Positions 1 to 7,833 of a stretch of DNA of 64,000 bases are shown piece after piece. Below the pieces are notes generated by a model that ran no database searches, had not been told where the DNA came from, and saw nothing but the letters and a program-made list of their open reading frames with translations. Each line of letters opens with the position of its first letter. Within the stretch, counting starts at the first letter, position 1. Origin of the DNA: a bacterium D16-34 (GTDB lineage: Bacteria; Actinomycetota; Coriobacteriia; Coriobacteriales; Eggerthellaceae); the NCBI GenBank assembly GCA_003612515.1, contig RAZB01000002.1, forward strand, positions 186,001 to 250,000, in the 5' to 3' direction. Position numbers and translations under genes: made by a program.

Positions 1-544
1 CAGCAGCAGCAGTCGGCTCCCAGGTGTTACCATTGAGCGTGAAAGTCAACTCAACCGGAGCTTGTGTAGTTGCTTGTACCTGAGCAACTGAGTCCATCAT
101 GATTTGACCAACCATTTGATTTGCTTCATCTTCAGAAAGAGATGAGGTATCGGTTGAGTTTGCGGCTTCTTCAGCGCTACCAAGAACCTGCTCATAAATA
201 TCGCTTAACGTCTTGCAGGTAATGGTGACTGTTGCCGTTGCGTTACTGCCATCAACCGTCACATCGTCGATGGTGTAGTCAAAGCCCTCAAGATATGACG
301 TCATAAACTCGTTAGCGTCAATACCATAGGCATCCATCTCGCTTGCAAGCGCTGCGTCAGTAATTGACTCCATAAACTCGGGGTCTTTGTTCTTGACCAT
401 ATCAAGTTCACGAGCAACGCCTTCGCGAACAACTTCTTCGTCGCTTTTGCCGCAGCTGCTCAAAACTAAAGCGCCGAAGCACATCATCGTAGCTGCAAGG
501 ACAATAGCGAGCAGCTTCTTTGATCCTTGTGAGATCTTTTGCAT
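1..544 (-). CDS. Exported lipoprotein, 3' end outside window
   Basis: The reading frame starts at the ATG at 544 behind a strong ribosome binding site (AAGGAGGG) and stays open to base 1, so about 181 codons are seen and the C-terminus is missing. The product begins with a signal peptide: a Lys pair, a hydrophobic core (residues 11-28) and the lipobox L-S-S-C with Cys31 as the lipidated residue. The mature part is acidic and Ser/Thr/Glu-rich. It resembles small secreted lipoproteins of Firmicutes and Coriobacteriia of the DUF5105 kind; that assignment is tentative. It would be anchored on the outer face of the membrane. Function unknown. Confidence 0.8.
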   Translation of the reverse strand, partial: MQKISQGSKKLLAIVLAATMMCFGALVLSSCGKSDEEVVREGVARELDMVKNKDPEFMESITDAALASEMDAYGIDANEFMTSYLEGFDYTIDDVTVDGSNATATVTITCKTLSDIYEQVLGSAEEAANSTDTSSLSEDEANQMVGQIMMDSVAQVQATTQAPVELTFTLNGNTWEPTAAA

Positions 545-584
545 GAAAGCCCTCCTTAAGAGTTCCACTAAACCAAACAGTGAG

Positions 585-612
585 ATTATACCTTGTAAGA
601 ATCTCTGCGCAA
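585..612 (-). promoter_or_regulatory. Promoter of the lipoprotein gene
   Basis: Reading the minus strand, a -35 box TTGCGC (612-607) and a -10 box TATAAT (590-585) are 16 bases apart and lie about 40 bases upstream of the lipoprotein ATG. This is a near-consensus vegetative promoter. Confidence 0.65.
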
Positions 613-667
613 TGATTCAGGGTGCCTGATTGGAGTATTTTGCGCCTAAAAGGGAGGGTAGCAAACA

Positions 668-690
668 GCCGTTAGAGTAACTCTAACGGC
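668..690. promoter_or_regulatory. MerR-type dyad, copy 1 (23-bp perfect palindrome)
   Basis: The core GTTAGAGTAACTCTAAC (671-687) is flanked by GCC and GGC, giving a perfect 23-bp palindrome. It sits about 55 bp upstream of the lipoprotein promoter. The same 17-bp core occurs at 2088-2104 and 2158-2174, around a MerR gene. A terminator role is less likely because neither side carries a T-run. The remainder of 545-839 shows no gene. Confidence 0.55.
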
Positions 691-839
691 TTAATGATAA
701 TCGCCATATATGTCCAGCGTCTTCAGCCATTTCGCAATACTCAACTTTACATAACATATATTATCAATAATTCATGTATTATCAAGCAAAGGTCGAATAG
801 AGCGTGTGATGACTACAATGCATGAAAATAGTGTCTAAA

Positions 840-1475
840 TTAGCCCCAGGTTGAGGTTGTTCCTGATGGCGTTTCCCCAGGTACAGAGCTCAATGAGCTA
901 TAGTCTCCCGTTTGAATTATGTTCATTATTTCAGGAAACATGATGTATGCCGTTATCGCATTTAATACAAATGCAACTGCGCAAATAATTATTGAAATTG
1001 TTGCCGTGCGTTTCATTACTTTTGCAATTTGTCCTGCCGATGAGTTGAGCTTCATCAAGTTGGCGAACTTCCTATAAGCAAGAATCGCAAATACAATTCC
1101 AACGCCAGCTAAAAGCATTCCACCAATAAACAATGAAACGGGACCACAAATATTTGCTACGAGCATATAATTTCGTGCTGACTTCAGTTCGCGCTGTTCT
1201 GGTGTCAAAACCTGTTGAGGCATGCGCCTATTTGGTGAATACTGGGTTTGCGGGGTTTCAGGATTCTGTTCTGATTGGAACGGCGTGTTTGGTTGCGACT
1301 CGTCCCGATCATTAGTTGGCCATTGCGGTGGCATTGGTATGTGCCAAGGCTGAGACTCTTGAGACTGATCGTTGTTTGAGCTCGATTTGTCTGGGTGCTC
1401 GTCTTGGGGTGAATTTGTTTGAGGCACCTCGGTTTGCTGCTCGTCTGCACCCTGATTTTTGTTAAAATCGCTCAT
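840..1475 (-). CDS. DUF4190-like membrane protein with Pro/Gln-rich N-terminus
   Basis: A 211-residue protein starting at the ATG at 1475 (MSDFNKNQ). An upstream in-frame GTG at 1520 is possible but has a badly placed ribosome binding site. The first half is hydrophilic, rich in Gln, Pro, Ser, Asn and Asp, with no predicted fold. It is followed by two hydrophobic segments that flank a short basic loop (around A-Y-R-K-F-A), the arrangement of DUF4190-type membrane proteins. Such proteins often carry low-complexity cytoplasmic N-termini; their role is unknown. It stands alone, reading away from the MerR gene behind it. Gene call firm, function unassigned. Confidence 0.75.
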   Translation of the reverse strand: MSDFNKNQGADEQQTEVPQTNSPQDEHPDKSSSNNDQSQESQPWHIPMPPQWPTNDRDESQPNTPFQSEQNPETPQTQYSPNRRMPQQVLTPEQRELKSARNYMLVANICGPVSLFIGGMLLAGVGIVFAILAYRKFANLMKLNSSAGQIAKVMKRTATISIIICAVAFVLNAITAYIMFPEIMNIIQTGDYSSLSSVPGETPSGTTSTWG

Positions 1476-1665
1476 TTTTCTCGCTTTCGCACAAATACGT
1501 AGCAAAGTCCCAAAAAACACCCCTTCTGACCTGGTGTTTTATAAATGAGGCTCTCAAATGCGTTCTAAGACCCCGTTTTGTGTTTGGACGACTCCTAACT
1601 CAAGGAAATTGCCACTATTTAAACTTTTTTACTAACTATAGCATGCAAGATAAACTCAATGTCGA

Positions 1666-2055
1666 TCATCCGAGATCCCCACGCGCATTACGCAAACGTT
1701 TAAGACACTCTTTTAACTCTTCAAGTTGATATTCCAATCCTGTGACTTGTTGTTGCAATATCGTCTCGCGTTCAACAGTTGTCTTTTCGCCACGCCGTTG
1801 AAGCTTAACGAAGTATTGGATACCCTCAATAGATAATCCGCTTTTGCGAAGCGCGTCGACCAAATAAAGTTGATTTATGTCTGCTGGTGAAAACGCACGG
1901 ATGCCATGCTTGTCGCGCTGAAGATTTGGAAAGAACCCGCATTTATCATAGTATCGAATTGTAAATGCAGATATACCAGTCATTTCTGAAACTTCGTTCG
2001 TACCAAAGTCCTCAGATAAAGATTCAGAAACATGAGTGTTGTTGGAAGCCTGCAT
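1666..2055 (-). CDS. MerR family regulator (AdhR/NmlR-like)
   Basis: A 129-residue DNA-binding regulator. Residues 17-85 form the MerR winged helix: a helix-turn-helix followed by T-I-R-Y-Y-D-K-C-G-F-F and R-D-K-H-G-I-R-A-F. The C-terminus (about 90-125) is a Glu/Leu/Arg-rich coiled coil for dimerisation. There is no C-terminal metal-binding Cys cluster, and Cys40 lies in the wing region. The short length and motifs fit the AdhR/NmlR branch, whose members respond to reactive aldehydes or other electrophiles; that is family knowledge, not shown here. A 17-bp dyad lies 33 bp upstream, in the position of a MerR operator, so autoregulation is likely. The target gene is not clear. Confidence 0.85.
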   Translation of the reverse strand: MQASNNTHVSESLSEDFGTNEVSEMTGISAFTIRYYDKCGFFPNLQRDKHGIRAFSPADINQLYLVDALRKSGLSIEGIQYFVKLQRRGEKTTVERETILQQQVTGLEYQLEELKECLKRLRNARGDLG

Positions 2056-2087
2056 GACTAAATGGCTTTCTCTTGAGAATCGAATAC

Positions 2088-2104
2088 GTTAGAGTAACTC
2101 TAAC
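2088..2104 (-). promoter_or_regulatory. MerR-type operator, copy 2, in the merR promoter
   Basis: The perfect dyad GTTAGAGTAACTCTAAC lies 33 bp upstream of the MerR start. On the minus strand it falls between a weak -35 (TTCGTG) and a -10-like TATTCG, the usual place of a MerR operator. The half-site GAGT/ACTC resembles operators known for AdhR-type MerR proteins. Confidence 0.65.
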
Positions 2105-2146
2105 ACGAACTAATAACTCTCAAGCCATAAATTAGCTTATTCGAAA

Positions 2147-2185
2147 ATTTTGATAGCGTTAGAGTAACTCTAACGCTATCAAAAT
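2147..2185 (-). terminator. 39-bp perfect palindrome containing dyad copy 3; probable terminator
   Basis: A 39-bp perfect inverted repeat centred on 2166 begins 22 bp beyond the stop of the ferredoxin gene. Its arms end in AAAAT/ATTTT, so a minus-strand transcript would form a stem followed by a U-rich tail, as in a rho-independent terminator. Its central 17 bp are identical to the MerR-type dyad found at 671-687 and 2088-2104, so it may also be a protein binding site. Confidence 0.65.
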
Positions 2186-2206
2186 CATGTATGAGCATTT
2201 TGTTGC

Positions 2207-2992
2207 TTACAAGAGTTGACCCTGTATACCTACAATACACTCACTATACGGAACATCTTTCCCTGACAAACGAATTGCTTCCTTTGCTGCTATATCAATG
2301 CCTCTGCAACACGGCACTTCCATACGAACCACGGTCACCGATGCAATTTCATTATTTGCAATAATTTCAGAGAGTTTTTCTGCATAGTTAACTGCATCCA
2401 ACTTAGGACAACCAATGAGCGTTATCTTTCCTTTAATAAAATCCTCATGGAAATTCGCATATGCAAATGCCGTGCAATCTGCTGCTATCAATAAATCAGC
2501 ATGAGTAAAATATGATGCTGTGATCGGAGCGAGTTTGATTTGAACCGGCCACTGAGCCAGCTGAGAAACTGACTTATTTTGCTCTAGAACTCCAACTATA
2601 GGAAGTTTACCTGTAGGATTTGAAGGTCTTCTTTGAGTGGTCTCTTCAGCAAAATACCTGTTTAATTCACCTGATGAGATCCCCATTTTGGTTACATCAG
2701 CAGCAAGTTCTCCTGCTAAAGCATTAACCATTGCTCGCTGTTTAGGGATACCTTTTTCCTCTAGATGCAATCTAACGGCTTCTTCATCATACGCTTGAGC
2801 TTCGCGCTCAATAAACGTGATTGCGTCAACCGGACAGGCTGGCAGACAATCACCTAAACCATCACAATAGTCATCGCGAATGAGCTGAGCTTTTCCATCA
2901 ACAAGCTCTATAGCACCTTCATGACACGCTGAAACGCATAGCTCACAGCCAATACAGGCATCTTGATCAATCTGAATAACACGACGAATCAT
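2207..2992 (-). CDS. 4Fe-4S ferredoxin-type iron-sulfur protein, 261 aa
   Basis: The N-terminus holds a two-cluster ferredoxin module: C-I-G-C-E-L-C near residues 13-19 and a second group C-D-G-L-G-D-C-L-P-A-C-P near 43-54 with a longer first spacing. The remaining roughly 190 residues form a separate domain with conserved Cys (A-A-D-C-T-A, I-G-C-P-K-L, V-P-C-C-R-G). Proteins of this architecture are cytoplasmic electron carriers common in strict anaerobes, often near hybrid-cluster protein genes; no hcp is visible here. Translation starts at the ATG at 2992. It is divergent from the zinc-sensor operon. Redox partner unknown. Confidence 0.85.
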   Translation of the reverse strand: MIRRVIQIDQDACIGCELCVSACHEGAIELVDGKAQLIRDDYCDGLGDCLPACPVDAITFIEREAQAYDEEAVRLHLEEKGIPKQRAMVNALAGELAADVTKMGISSGELNRYFAEETTQRRPSNPTGKLPIVGVLEQNKSVSQLAQWPVQIKLAPITASYFTHADLLIAADCTAFAYANFHEDFIKGKITLIGCPKLDAVNYAEKLSEIIANNEIASVTVVRMEVPCCRGIDIAAKEAIRLSGKDVPYSECIVGIQGQLL

Positions 2993-3125
2993 ATGTCCTC
3001 GCTTTCAAAAGTCTCTGAATTATTCTATGACCTGATCAAGCAAATTTGATTATTTGTTTCAGAGTCTTTACTACGCTCAGAAATTTTTAAGCACTTCTTG
3101 ACTCATCAGATAAACAAGCTATACT

Positions 3126-3143
3126 TATGAACAGTTGTTCATA
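3126..3143 (+). promoter_or_regulatory. SmtB/ArsR-type zinc operator
   Basis: The dyad TATGAACA-GT-TGTTCATA lies 32 bp upstream of the metal-sensor start. It matches the 12-2-12 operators of SmtB/CzrA-type repressors, whose core is TGAACA facing TGTTCA. This predicts that the sensor at 3175 represses its own operon until zinc or cadmium rises. Confidence 0.8.
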
Positions 3144-3174
3144 TGTATATATATTGAGAGTGTAAGGGAATAAC

Positions 3175-3525
3175 ATGGCTTCAGAATATGAAATAACTGA
3201 CATTTCATCTGACTCAGAAGATCTTACCGGAATTGATCAGATGCCCGATGAAGAACTTCTCTATGAGCTAGCAGACCTATTTAAAGTATTTGGTGATACA
3301 ACGCGAATCAAAATACTGTATGCGCTCATGGATAAAGACCTTCGCGTTCAAGATATTGCTGATCTTATAGGTGCAACGCAAAGCGCAGTATCGCATCAGT
3401 TAAGAACGCTAAAACAAGCGCGTTTGGTTAAGTTTCAGCGCGAAGGCAAAAACGTCATCTATTCGCTATCTGATGATCATGTTCATACCATGCTTGCACA
3501 AGGCATGACTCATATTTGCGAATAA
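3175..3525 (+). CDS. ArsR/SmtB family zinc-responsive repressor
   Basis: A 116-residue winged-helix repressor. The recognition region is A-T-Q-S-A-V-S-H-Q-L-R-T-L, followed by a wing ending in V-I-Y-S-L. The C-terminal helix carries Asp100, His102, His113 and Glu116, the exact spacing of the alpha-5 Zn(II) site of SmtB (Asp104, His106, His117, Glu120). The alpha-3 Cys pair typical of As/Pb/Cd sensors is absent. I infer a Zn/Co sensor that releases DNA when loaded. It is the first gene of a three-gene operon with a matching operator upstream. Confidence 0.92.
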   Translation: MASEYEITDISSDSEDLTGIDQMPDEELLYELADLFKVFGDTTRIKILYALMDKDLRVQDIADLIGATQSAVSHQLRTLKQARLVKFQREGKNVIYSLSDDHVHTMLAQGMTHICE

Positions 3526-3562
3526 ATAATCACTTTCAAATAAACGACAAGGAGAAACTATC

Positions 3563-3781
3563 ATGCGTAAATCTTTTAAACTCCAAGACCTCGATTGTGC
3601 AAATTGCGCTGCAAAAATGGAAAATGCCATTAACGAAATTGAAGGCGTAAACAGTGCAAGCATCAGCTTCATGACTTCAAAACTTGTCCTTGATGCAAAC
3701 GACGATCAATTTGAACAGATTATCGGAAAAGCTCAATCGCTTATAAGCAAGATTGAACCTGATTGCACGATTGTCCGTTAA
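3563..3781 (+). CDS. Stand-alone heavy-metal-associated (HMA) domain protein
   Basis: A 72-residue protein with the ferredoxin-like HMA fold: the metal loop D-C-A-N-C-A-A-K at residues 12-19 and the downstream I-E-G-V-N-S-A typical of the family. The loop and the following residues match the first domain of CadA/ZntA ATPases, yet here the domain is a separate polypeptide. It lies 37 bp after the sensor and 50 bp before an ATPase that has no N-terminal HMA domain. It probably delivers Zn/Cd to that pump or tunes it. RBS AAGGAGAAA precedes the ATG. Confidence 0.88.
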   Translation: MRKSFKLQDLDCANCAAKMENAINEIEGVNSASISFMTSKLVLDANDDQFEQIIGKAQSLISKIEPDCTIVR

Positions 3782-3831
3782 ATACAGATTGCATTTCGTC
3801 ATATATGACAGCTTAAGCACGAGGATCCATT

Positions 3832-5787
3832 ATGAACAAAAAGCAAATTCATATGCGTAATAGAATTTTGATTGCACTGCTCTGCTTTGCTTTTGCATTT
3901 GTAATTTCTGAATTTATGCCACTTGAGGCATGGCTCGGTAGCAAATCTGCAGCTCTTTGGGTTGAGTTCGCTCTCTTTTTAATCCCCTACCTTATCGGTG
4001 GTTACGATGTGGTCTTAAAAGCCATTAAAAACATCGGGCACGGACAGTTATTTGACGAAAACTTTCTTATGACGGTGGCAACTGTGGGGGCGTTTGCGCT
4101 TGTTCTGTTCCCTGATAGCGACCCACATATGGCAGAGGGTGCAGCGGTTATGCTGTTTTACCAAGTTGGCGAACTGTTTCAAAGTTATGCTGTTGGCAAG
4201 AGTCGAAAATCCATTGCTGAGATGATGGATATTGCGCCTGATTATGCCAACGTAGAGCGCGATGGGAAACTCATTCAGGTAGATCCTTATGAAATTGCCG
4301 TTGGAGATAATATTGTCATAAAAGCAGGTGAGCGCGTTCCCTTAGATGGCATTGTGGTATCTGGCACGTCAGAGTTAGATACAAAAGCACTAACCGGTGA
4401 ATCTGTCCCGCGCTCCATAGCACCTGGACAAGACATAATTTCTGGATGCGTAAATCTTTCAGGCAAACTTGTCGTGCAAGTTACCAAACCATTTGGTGAA
4501 TCAACTGTTTCTCGCATATTAGAACTCGTCGAAAATGCCGCTGACAAAAAAGCCAAAACTGAAAACTTCATTACTCGTTTTGCAAAATATTACACACCCA
4601 TTGTTGTTGGTATTGCTGTGCTTTTAGCTATCCTTCCTCCCCTTCTTTTTGGGCTTAGTTGGTCGGAATGGATTCAACGCGGACTCGTATTTTTAGTTGT
4701 TTCATGTCCCTGTGCTTTGGTAATTTCGGTACCCCTTTCCTTCTTTGGAGGAATTGGCGGAGCCTCACGTGATGGCATATTAATTAAAGGGTCAAACTAT
4801 CTTGAGGTTCTTGCGAATACACAAGCAGTTGCTTTTGATAAGACAGGCACATTAACCGATGGTTCTTTTGAGGTTGTTGCTGTTCACGCTCAAGATGGTT
4901 ATAACGCCGATGAACTTCTCGAACTAGCTGCTCATGCTGAATCATTCTCAGATCACCCCATCGCTCTATCCATTAAACGCGCTTACTCTGGTGAACTTGA
5001 TCCGAAGCGTATATTGGATCCGCAAGAATTAAGCGGACGTGGGGTTAAAGCTACACTTGATTCAAATGTTGTACTGGTAGGCAATGACAAACTTATGAAC
5101 GAATGTTCAATTGATTACATGTCATGCGAACTAGCAGGAACGATACTGCACGTTTCCTATAATAACGAATACTTAGGTCATATTGTTATTGCTGATGTGA
5201 TAAAACCAATTGCCCCAGTTGCTATTGCAGAGCTTCATGAAATGGGTATTCATAATACCGTAATGCTCACTGGCGACCGCGAAGATGTTGCAAAAGCAGT
5301 AGCCACTGAAGTTGGTGTCGATGATTACAAGGCACAGTTGCTACCTCAAGATAAGGTTGCCTGTGTTGAACAATTGCTCACACAAACAAGTGAACACACC
5401 CATGGCAAAGGAAAACTTGCTTTTGTTGGGGATGGAATTAATGACGCACCTGTTCTTGCGCGTTCAGATATTGGTATAGCCATGGGCGCTATGGGGTCAG
5501 ATGCGGCAATAGAAGCTGCAGATGTTGTCCTTATGGACGACGACCCAACAGGAGTTGCTCGCGCTATTCGCATTGCACGCAAAACCATGCGAATAGTTTG
5601 GCAAAACATCGTATTTGCCTTAGGGGTCAAGTTTGCTGTCCTTATTCTTGCTGCCCTCGGTATTGCTAATATGTGGCTGGCGGTCTTTGCAGATGTTGGT
5701 GTGGCAATCCTTGCAATCTTAAACGCCATGCGCGCTATGAAGGTACCCGCTCGTGATCAGGTAAGCGCAGCAGACGTAGAAGAGTAA
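3832..5787 (+). CDS. zntA: P1B-type Zn/Cd/Pb exporting ATPase
   Basis: A 651-residue membrane pump that exports divalent soft metals using ATP. Visible signatures: the transmembrane metal motif Cys292-Pro-Cys294, the phosphorylation site D336-K-T-G-T, the S-D-H-P nucleotide-binding motif, M-L-T-G-D, and G-D-G-I-N-D-A-P. The last transmembrane helix carries D-V-G-V-A-I-L, the Asp-Gly pattern of the Zn/Cd/Pb (P1B-2) class rather than the copper class. There is no N-terminal HMA domain; the preceding gene supplies one. The SmtB-type sensor and operator support zinc or cadmium. Inner-membrane location, about eight helices. Confidence 0.92.
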   Translation: MNKKQIHMRNRILIALLCFAFAFVISEFMPLEAWLGSKSAALWVEFALFLIPYLIGGYDVVLKAIKNIGHGQLFDENFLMTVATVGAFALVLFPDSDPHMAEGAAVMLFYQVGELFQSYAVGKSRKSIAEMMDIAPDYANVERDGKLIQVDPYEIAVGDNIVIKAGERVPLDGIVVSGTSELDTKALTGESVPRSIAPGQDIISGCVNLSGKLVVQVTKPFGESTVSRILELVENAADKKAKTENFITRFAKYYTPIVVGIAVLLAILPPLLFGLSWSEWIQRGLVFLVVSCPCALVISVPLSFFGGIGGASRDGILIKGSNYLEVLANTQAVAFDKTGTLTDGSFEVVAVHAQDGYNADELLELAAHAESFSDHPIALSIKRAYSGELDPKRILDPQELSGRGVKATLDSNVVLVGNDKLMNECSIDYMSCELAGTILHVSYNNEYLGHIVIADVIKPIAPVAIAELHEMGIHNTVMLTGDREDVAKAVATEVGVDDYKAQLLPQDKVACVEQLLTQTSEHTHGKGKLAFVGDGINDAPVLARSDIGIAMGAMGSDAAIEAADVVLMDDDPTGVARAIRIARKTMRIVWQNIVFALGVKFAVLILAALGIANMWLAVFADVGVAILAILNAMRAMKVPARDQVSAADVEE

Positions 5788-5829
5788 TGCGATTCTTAGT
5801 TTTGCTTCACGCTCCCCTTTTTTGCACGA

Positions 5830-5835
5830 TATAAT
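5830..5835 (+). promoter_or_regulatory. -10 box of the guaA promoter
   Basis: TATAAT is preceded by TTCACG (5806-5811) at an 18-bp spacing. It lies 45 bp upstream of guaA, separating that gene from the zinc operon. Confidence 0.5.
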
Positions 5836-5879
5836 TTCTACCATGGTGCTGATTTAATATATTTGCAAGGAGGTCCTCA

Positions 5880-6860
5880 ATGGACGAAAACGTACGTCCC
5901 GATTCCATGGAACGCATCACCACGCCAGAGCTCGCTCAAGCTTTCATTGAAGAGCAAGTTGCTGCAATCCAAGAGCAAGTTGGCGATAAGAAAGTGCTCT
6001 TGGCTCTTTCTGGTGGCGTTGATTCATCAGTTGTTGCTGCTCTTTTAATTAAGGCAATTGGCAAGAATCTCGTATGCGTTCATGTTAATCATGGCCTCAT
6101 GCGCAAAGGCGAATCTGAGCAGGTTATTGATGTATTCCAAAACCAAATGGATGCAAACCTCATCTACGTTGATGCGACAGACAGATTCCTCAATCTTCTT
6201 GATGGTGTCGATGAACCTGAAACGAAGCGCAAAATAATCGGTAGCGAATTCATTCGCGTTTTCGAAGAAGAAGCTCGCAAAGTTGGCGACGAAGTTGACT
6301 TTTTGGCCCAAGGAACAATTTATCCCGACATCTTGGAATCGAAAGATGGTGTAAAAGCACATCATAACGTAGGCGGGCTTCCTGATGATCTGCAATTTGA
6401 TCTCGTGGAACCAGTTAAGTTGCTTTACAAAGATGAGGTTCGTGTTGTTGGACGCGAGCTGGGTCTTCCGGAAAACATGGTAGAACGCCAACCCTTCCCA
6501 GGTCCTGGTCTTGGAGTTCGCTGCCTCGGTGCTATTACGCGTGATCGTTTGGATGCATTGCGCGAAGCTGACGCTATCGTTCGTGAAGAAATGGAAAATG
6601 CAAACGTTGGCGCATGGCAGTATTTTGCAGTTGTTCCCGATATGCGTGCTACTGGCGTTCGTGATGGCGTACGTGCATATGAATGGCCTGCCATCATTCG
6701 AGCCATCAACACCGTAGATGTGATGACTGCTGAAGTGCCAGAACTTGACTGGGCGTTACTAAAGCGCATAACTGATCGCATTACTAACGAAGTGCCAGGT
6801 ATTTGCCGCGTATGTTACGACCTGACGCCGAAACCTGTTGGCACTGTTGAGTGGGAGTAG
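5880..6860 (+). CDS. guaA: GMP synthase, ATP-pyrophosphatase/dimerisation subunit without glutaminase domain
   Basis: This 326-residue protein covers only the C-terminal two-thirds of a usual ~515-residue GuaA. Residues 44-50 are the PP-loop S-G-G-V-D-S-S that activates XMP with ATP. The GMP-synthase dimerisation domain follows, with Q-P-F-P-G-P-G-L-G-V-R, V-P-D-M-R-A-T-G-V-R and the C-terminal end K-P-V-G-T-V-E-W-E. The start is set by AAGGAGGT eight bases before the ATG, with a promoter just upstream, so the missing class I amidotransferase domain is not a truncation of this frame. It must use free ammonia or a separate glutaminase subunit, as in archaeal two-subunit enzymes; no such subunit is in this window. 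Confidence 0.93.
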   Translation: MDENVRPDSMERITTPELAQAFIEEQVAAIQEQVGDKKVLLALSGGVDSSVVAALLIKAIGKNLVCVHVNHGLMRKGESEQVIDVFQNQMDANLIYVDATDRFLNLLDGVDEPETKRKIIGSEFIRVFEEEARKVGDEVDFLAQGTIYPDILESKDGVKAHHNVGGLPDDLQFDLVEPVKLLYKDEVRVVGRELGLPENMVERQPFPGPGLGVRCLGAITRDRLDALREADAIVREEMENANVGAWQYFAVVPDMRATGVRDGVRAYEWPAIIRAINTVDVMTAEVPELDWALLKRITDRITNEVPGICRVCYDLTPKPVGTVEWE

Positions 6861-6862
6861 GC

Positions 6863-6889
6863 GCGCCGGCGAAGCTATAGGGCGCTTTT
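6863..6889 (+). terminator. Weak terminator after guaA
   Basis: GCGCC (6863-6867) can pair with GGCGC (6881-6885), followed by TTTT, directly behind the guaA stop. The stem is short, so this is tentative. Confidence 0.4.
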
Positions 6890-6915
6890 ATCTGAATCGT
6901 GCTGTTTAATCCAGG

Positions 6916-6953
6916 GTTTCACAGAGGGCTCTCTTTCCAACCCTCTGTGAAAC
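6916..6953. repeat. 13-bp inverted repeat in a 370-bp gene-poor gap
   Basis: GTTTCACAGAGGG (6916-6928) and CCCTCTGTGAAAC (6941-6953) are perfect inverse copies separated by 12 bases. No T-run follows on either side. The whole gap 6861-7230 has no gene I can support. It marks the junction between the native guaA gene and the GC-richer segment that follows, so it could be a relic of an insertion. Confidence 0.55.
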
Positions 6954-7230
6954 ACATCCGATTTAGCTCGTCTGTTTACTTGATGTTTCGACGCAAATAA
7001 GTGACGAACATACGGAATTCCAATGGTGTAACTCAGAACAAGCGTTTCAATTGCTCTAATGGGACTCCAATAAGAGGGCAATCGGAAAGATTGATACAGG
7101 TCTACGTTCATTCTAAGTAAGTACGTATGGATAGTTGCAAGAGCTCAACCATTGACACCATTTTCCGTAAAGTTTCACCAGATCGGAGTCCTTAGGACAA
7201 TTTGTTCCAGCGAAATTAGGAAAGACCAGA

Positions 7231-7833
7231 ATGCCCATCAACGAATACATCGCCAAGCAGTTCGCAAACCCCCGTGGGATAGGCGGTCGCATCGTGATGG
7301 CCGTCATGAACCGCCAGAACGCACAGATGTATGAAGCGACAGAGATGCTCCTTCTTCCTCGAAACGATGACACTATACTTGACATAGGCTGCGGCAACGG
7401 GATTATGTTGGAGCGGATCGCCCATGCATATGATTGCCGTTTGATAGGAACTGACATTTCGGAAGATGCGCTTGAGATAGCGAAACGTCGGCTTACGGGA
7501 ACGAACGTAGAGTTCCTTCACTGTCCGGTTGACGATATGCCACTCGAAGACGCAATTGTTGACAAAGCTCTGACCATCAACACGTTCTACTTCTGGGAGG
7601 ATCTGGCGTCGGGCTTCGAAGAGATCGCTCGCGTGCTCAAACCTGAGGGCATCTTCATCGGCACTCACTATACGAACCGAGCTCTCGAATCCTACTCCCA
7701 CACCCAATTCGGCTATAGGATGCGTACAGAACAAGAGGTTGTTTCAGCGGCAGAGAATGCTGGCTTTACAGTTCAAATCAAGTCCATCATGGACGAAAGG
7801 GCGTATAGTGTTGTAGGCAGGAGGCAAGCTTGA
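7231..7833 (+). CDS. Class I SAM-dependent methyltransferase
   Basis: A 200-residue cytosolic methyltransferase of the Methyltransf_11 type. The SAM-binding glycine motif I-L-D-I-G-C-G-N-G lies near residues 49-57, the acidic end of strand 2 is at G-T-D-I-S, and the post-motif V-L-K-P-E-G-I-F-I-G is at about 127-136. The substrate cannot be told; small-molecule modification is most likely. The stop codon overlaps the TTG start of the next, broken gene (TTGA at 7830-7833), so the two were once translationally coupled. Composition is somewhat GC-richer than the flanking regions, which fits acquisition together with the genes to its right. Confidence 0.85.
   Translation: MPINEYIAKQFANPRGIGGRIVMAVMNRQNAQMYEATEMLLLPRNDDTILDIGCGNGIMLERIAHAYDCRLIGTDISEDALEIAKRRLTGTNVEFLHCPVDDMPLEDAIVDKALTINTFYFWEDLASGFEEIARVLKPEGIFIGTHYTNRALESYSHTQFGYRMRTEQEVVSAAENAGFTVQIKSIMDERAYSVVGRRQA

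Noticed and set aside
6045-6491. 148-codon minus-strand frame over guaA
   Set aside because: It is the reverse of conserved GMP synthase sequence; no start signal and no family features.
6916-6953. Inverted repeat as an insertion-sequence end
   Set aside because: No transposase, no second copy of the ends and no target duplication next to it.
6875-7111. 78-codon minus-strand frame in the gap after guaA
   Set aside because: No ribosome binding site and no recognised motif; it runs through an inverted repeat and a possible terminator.
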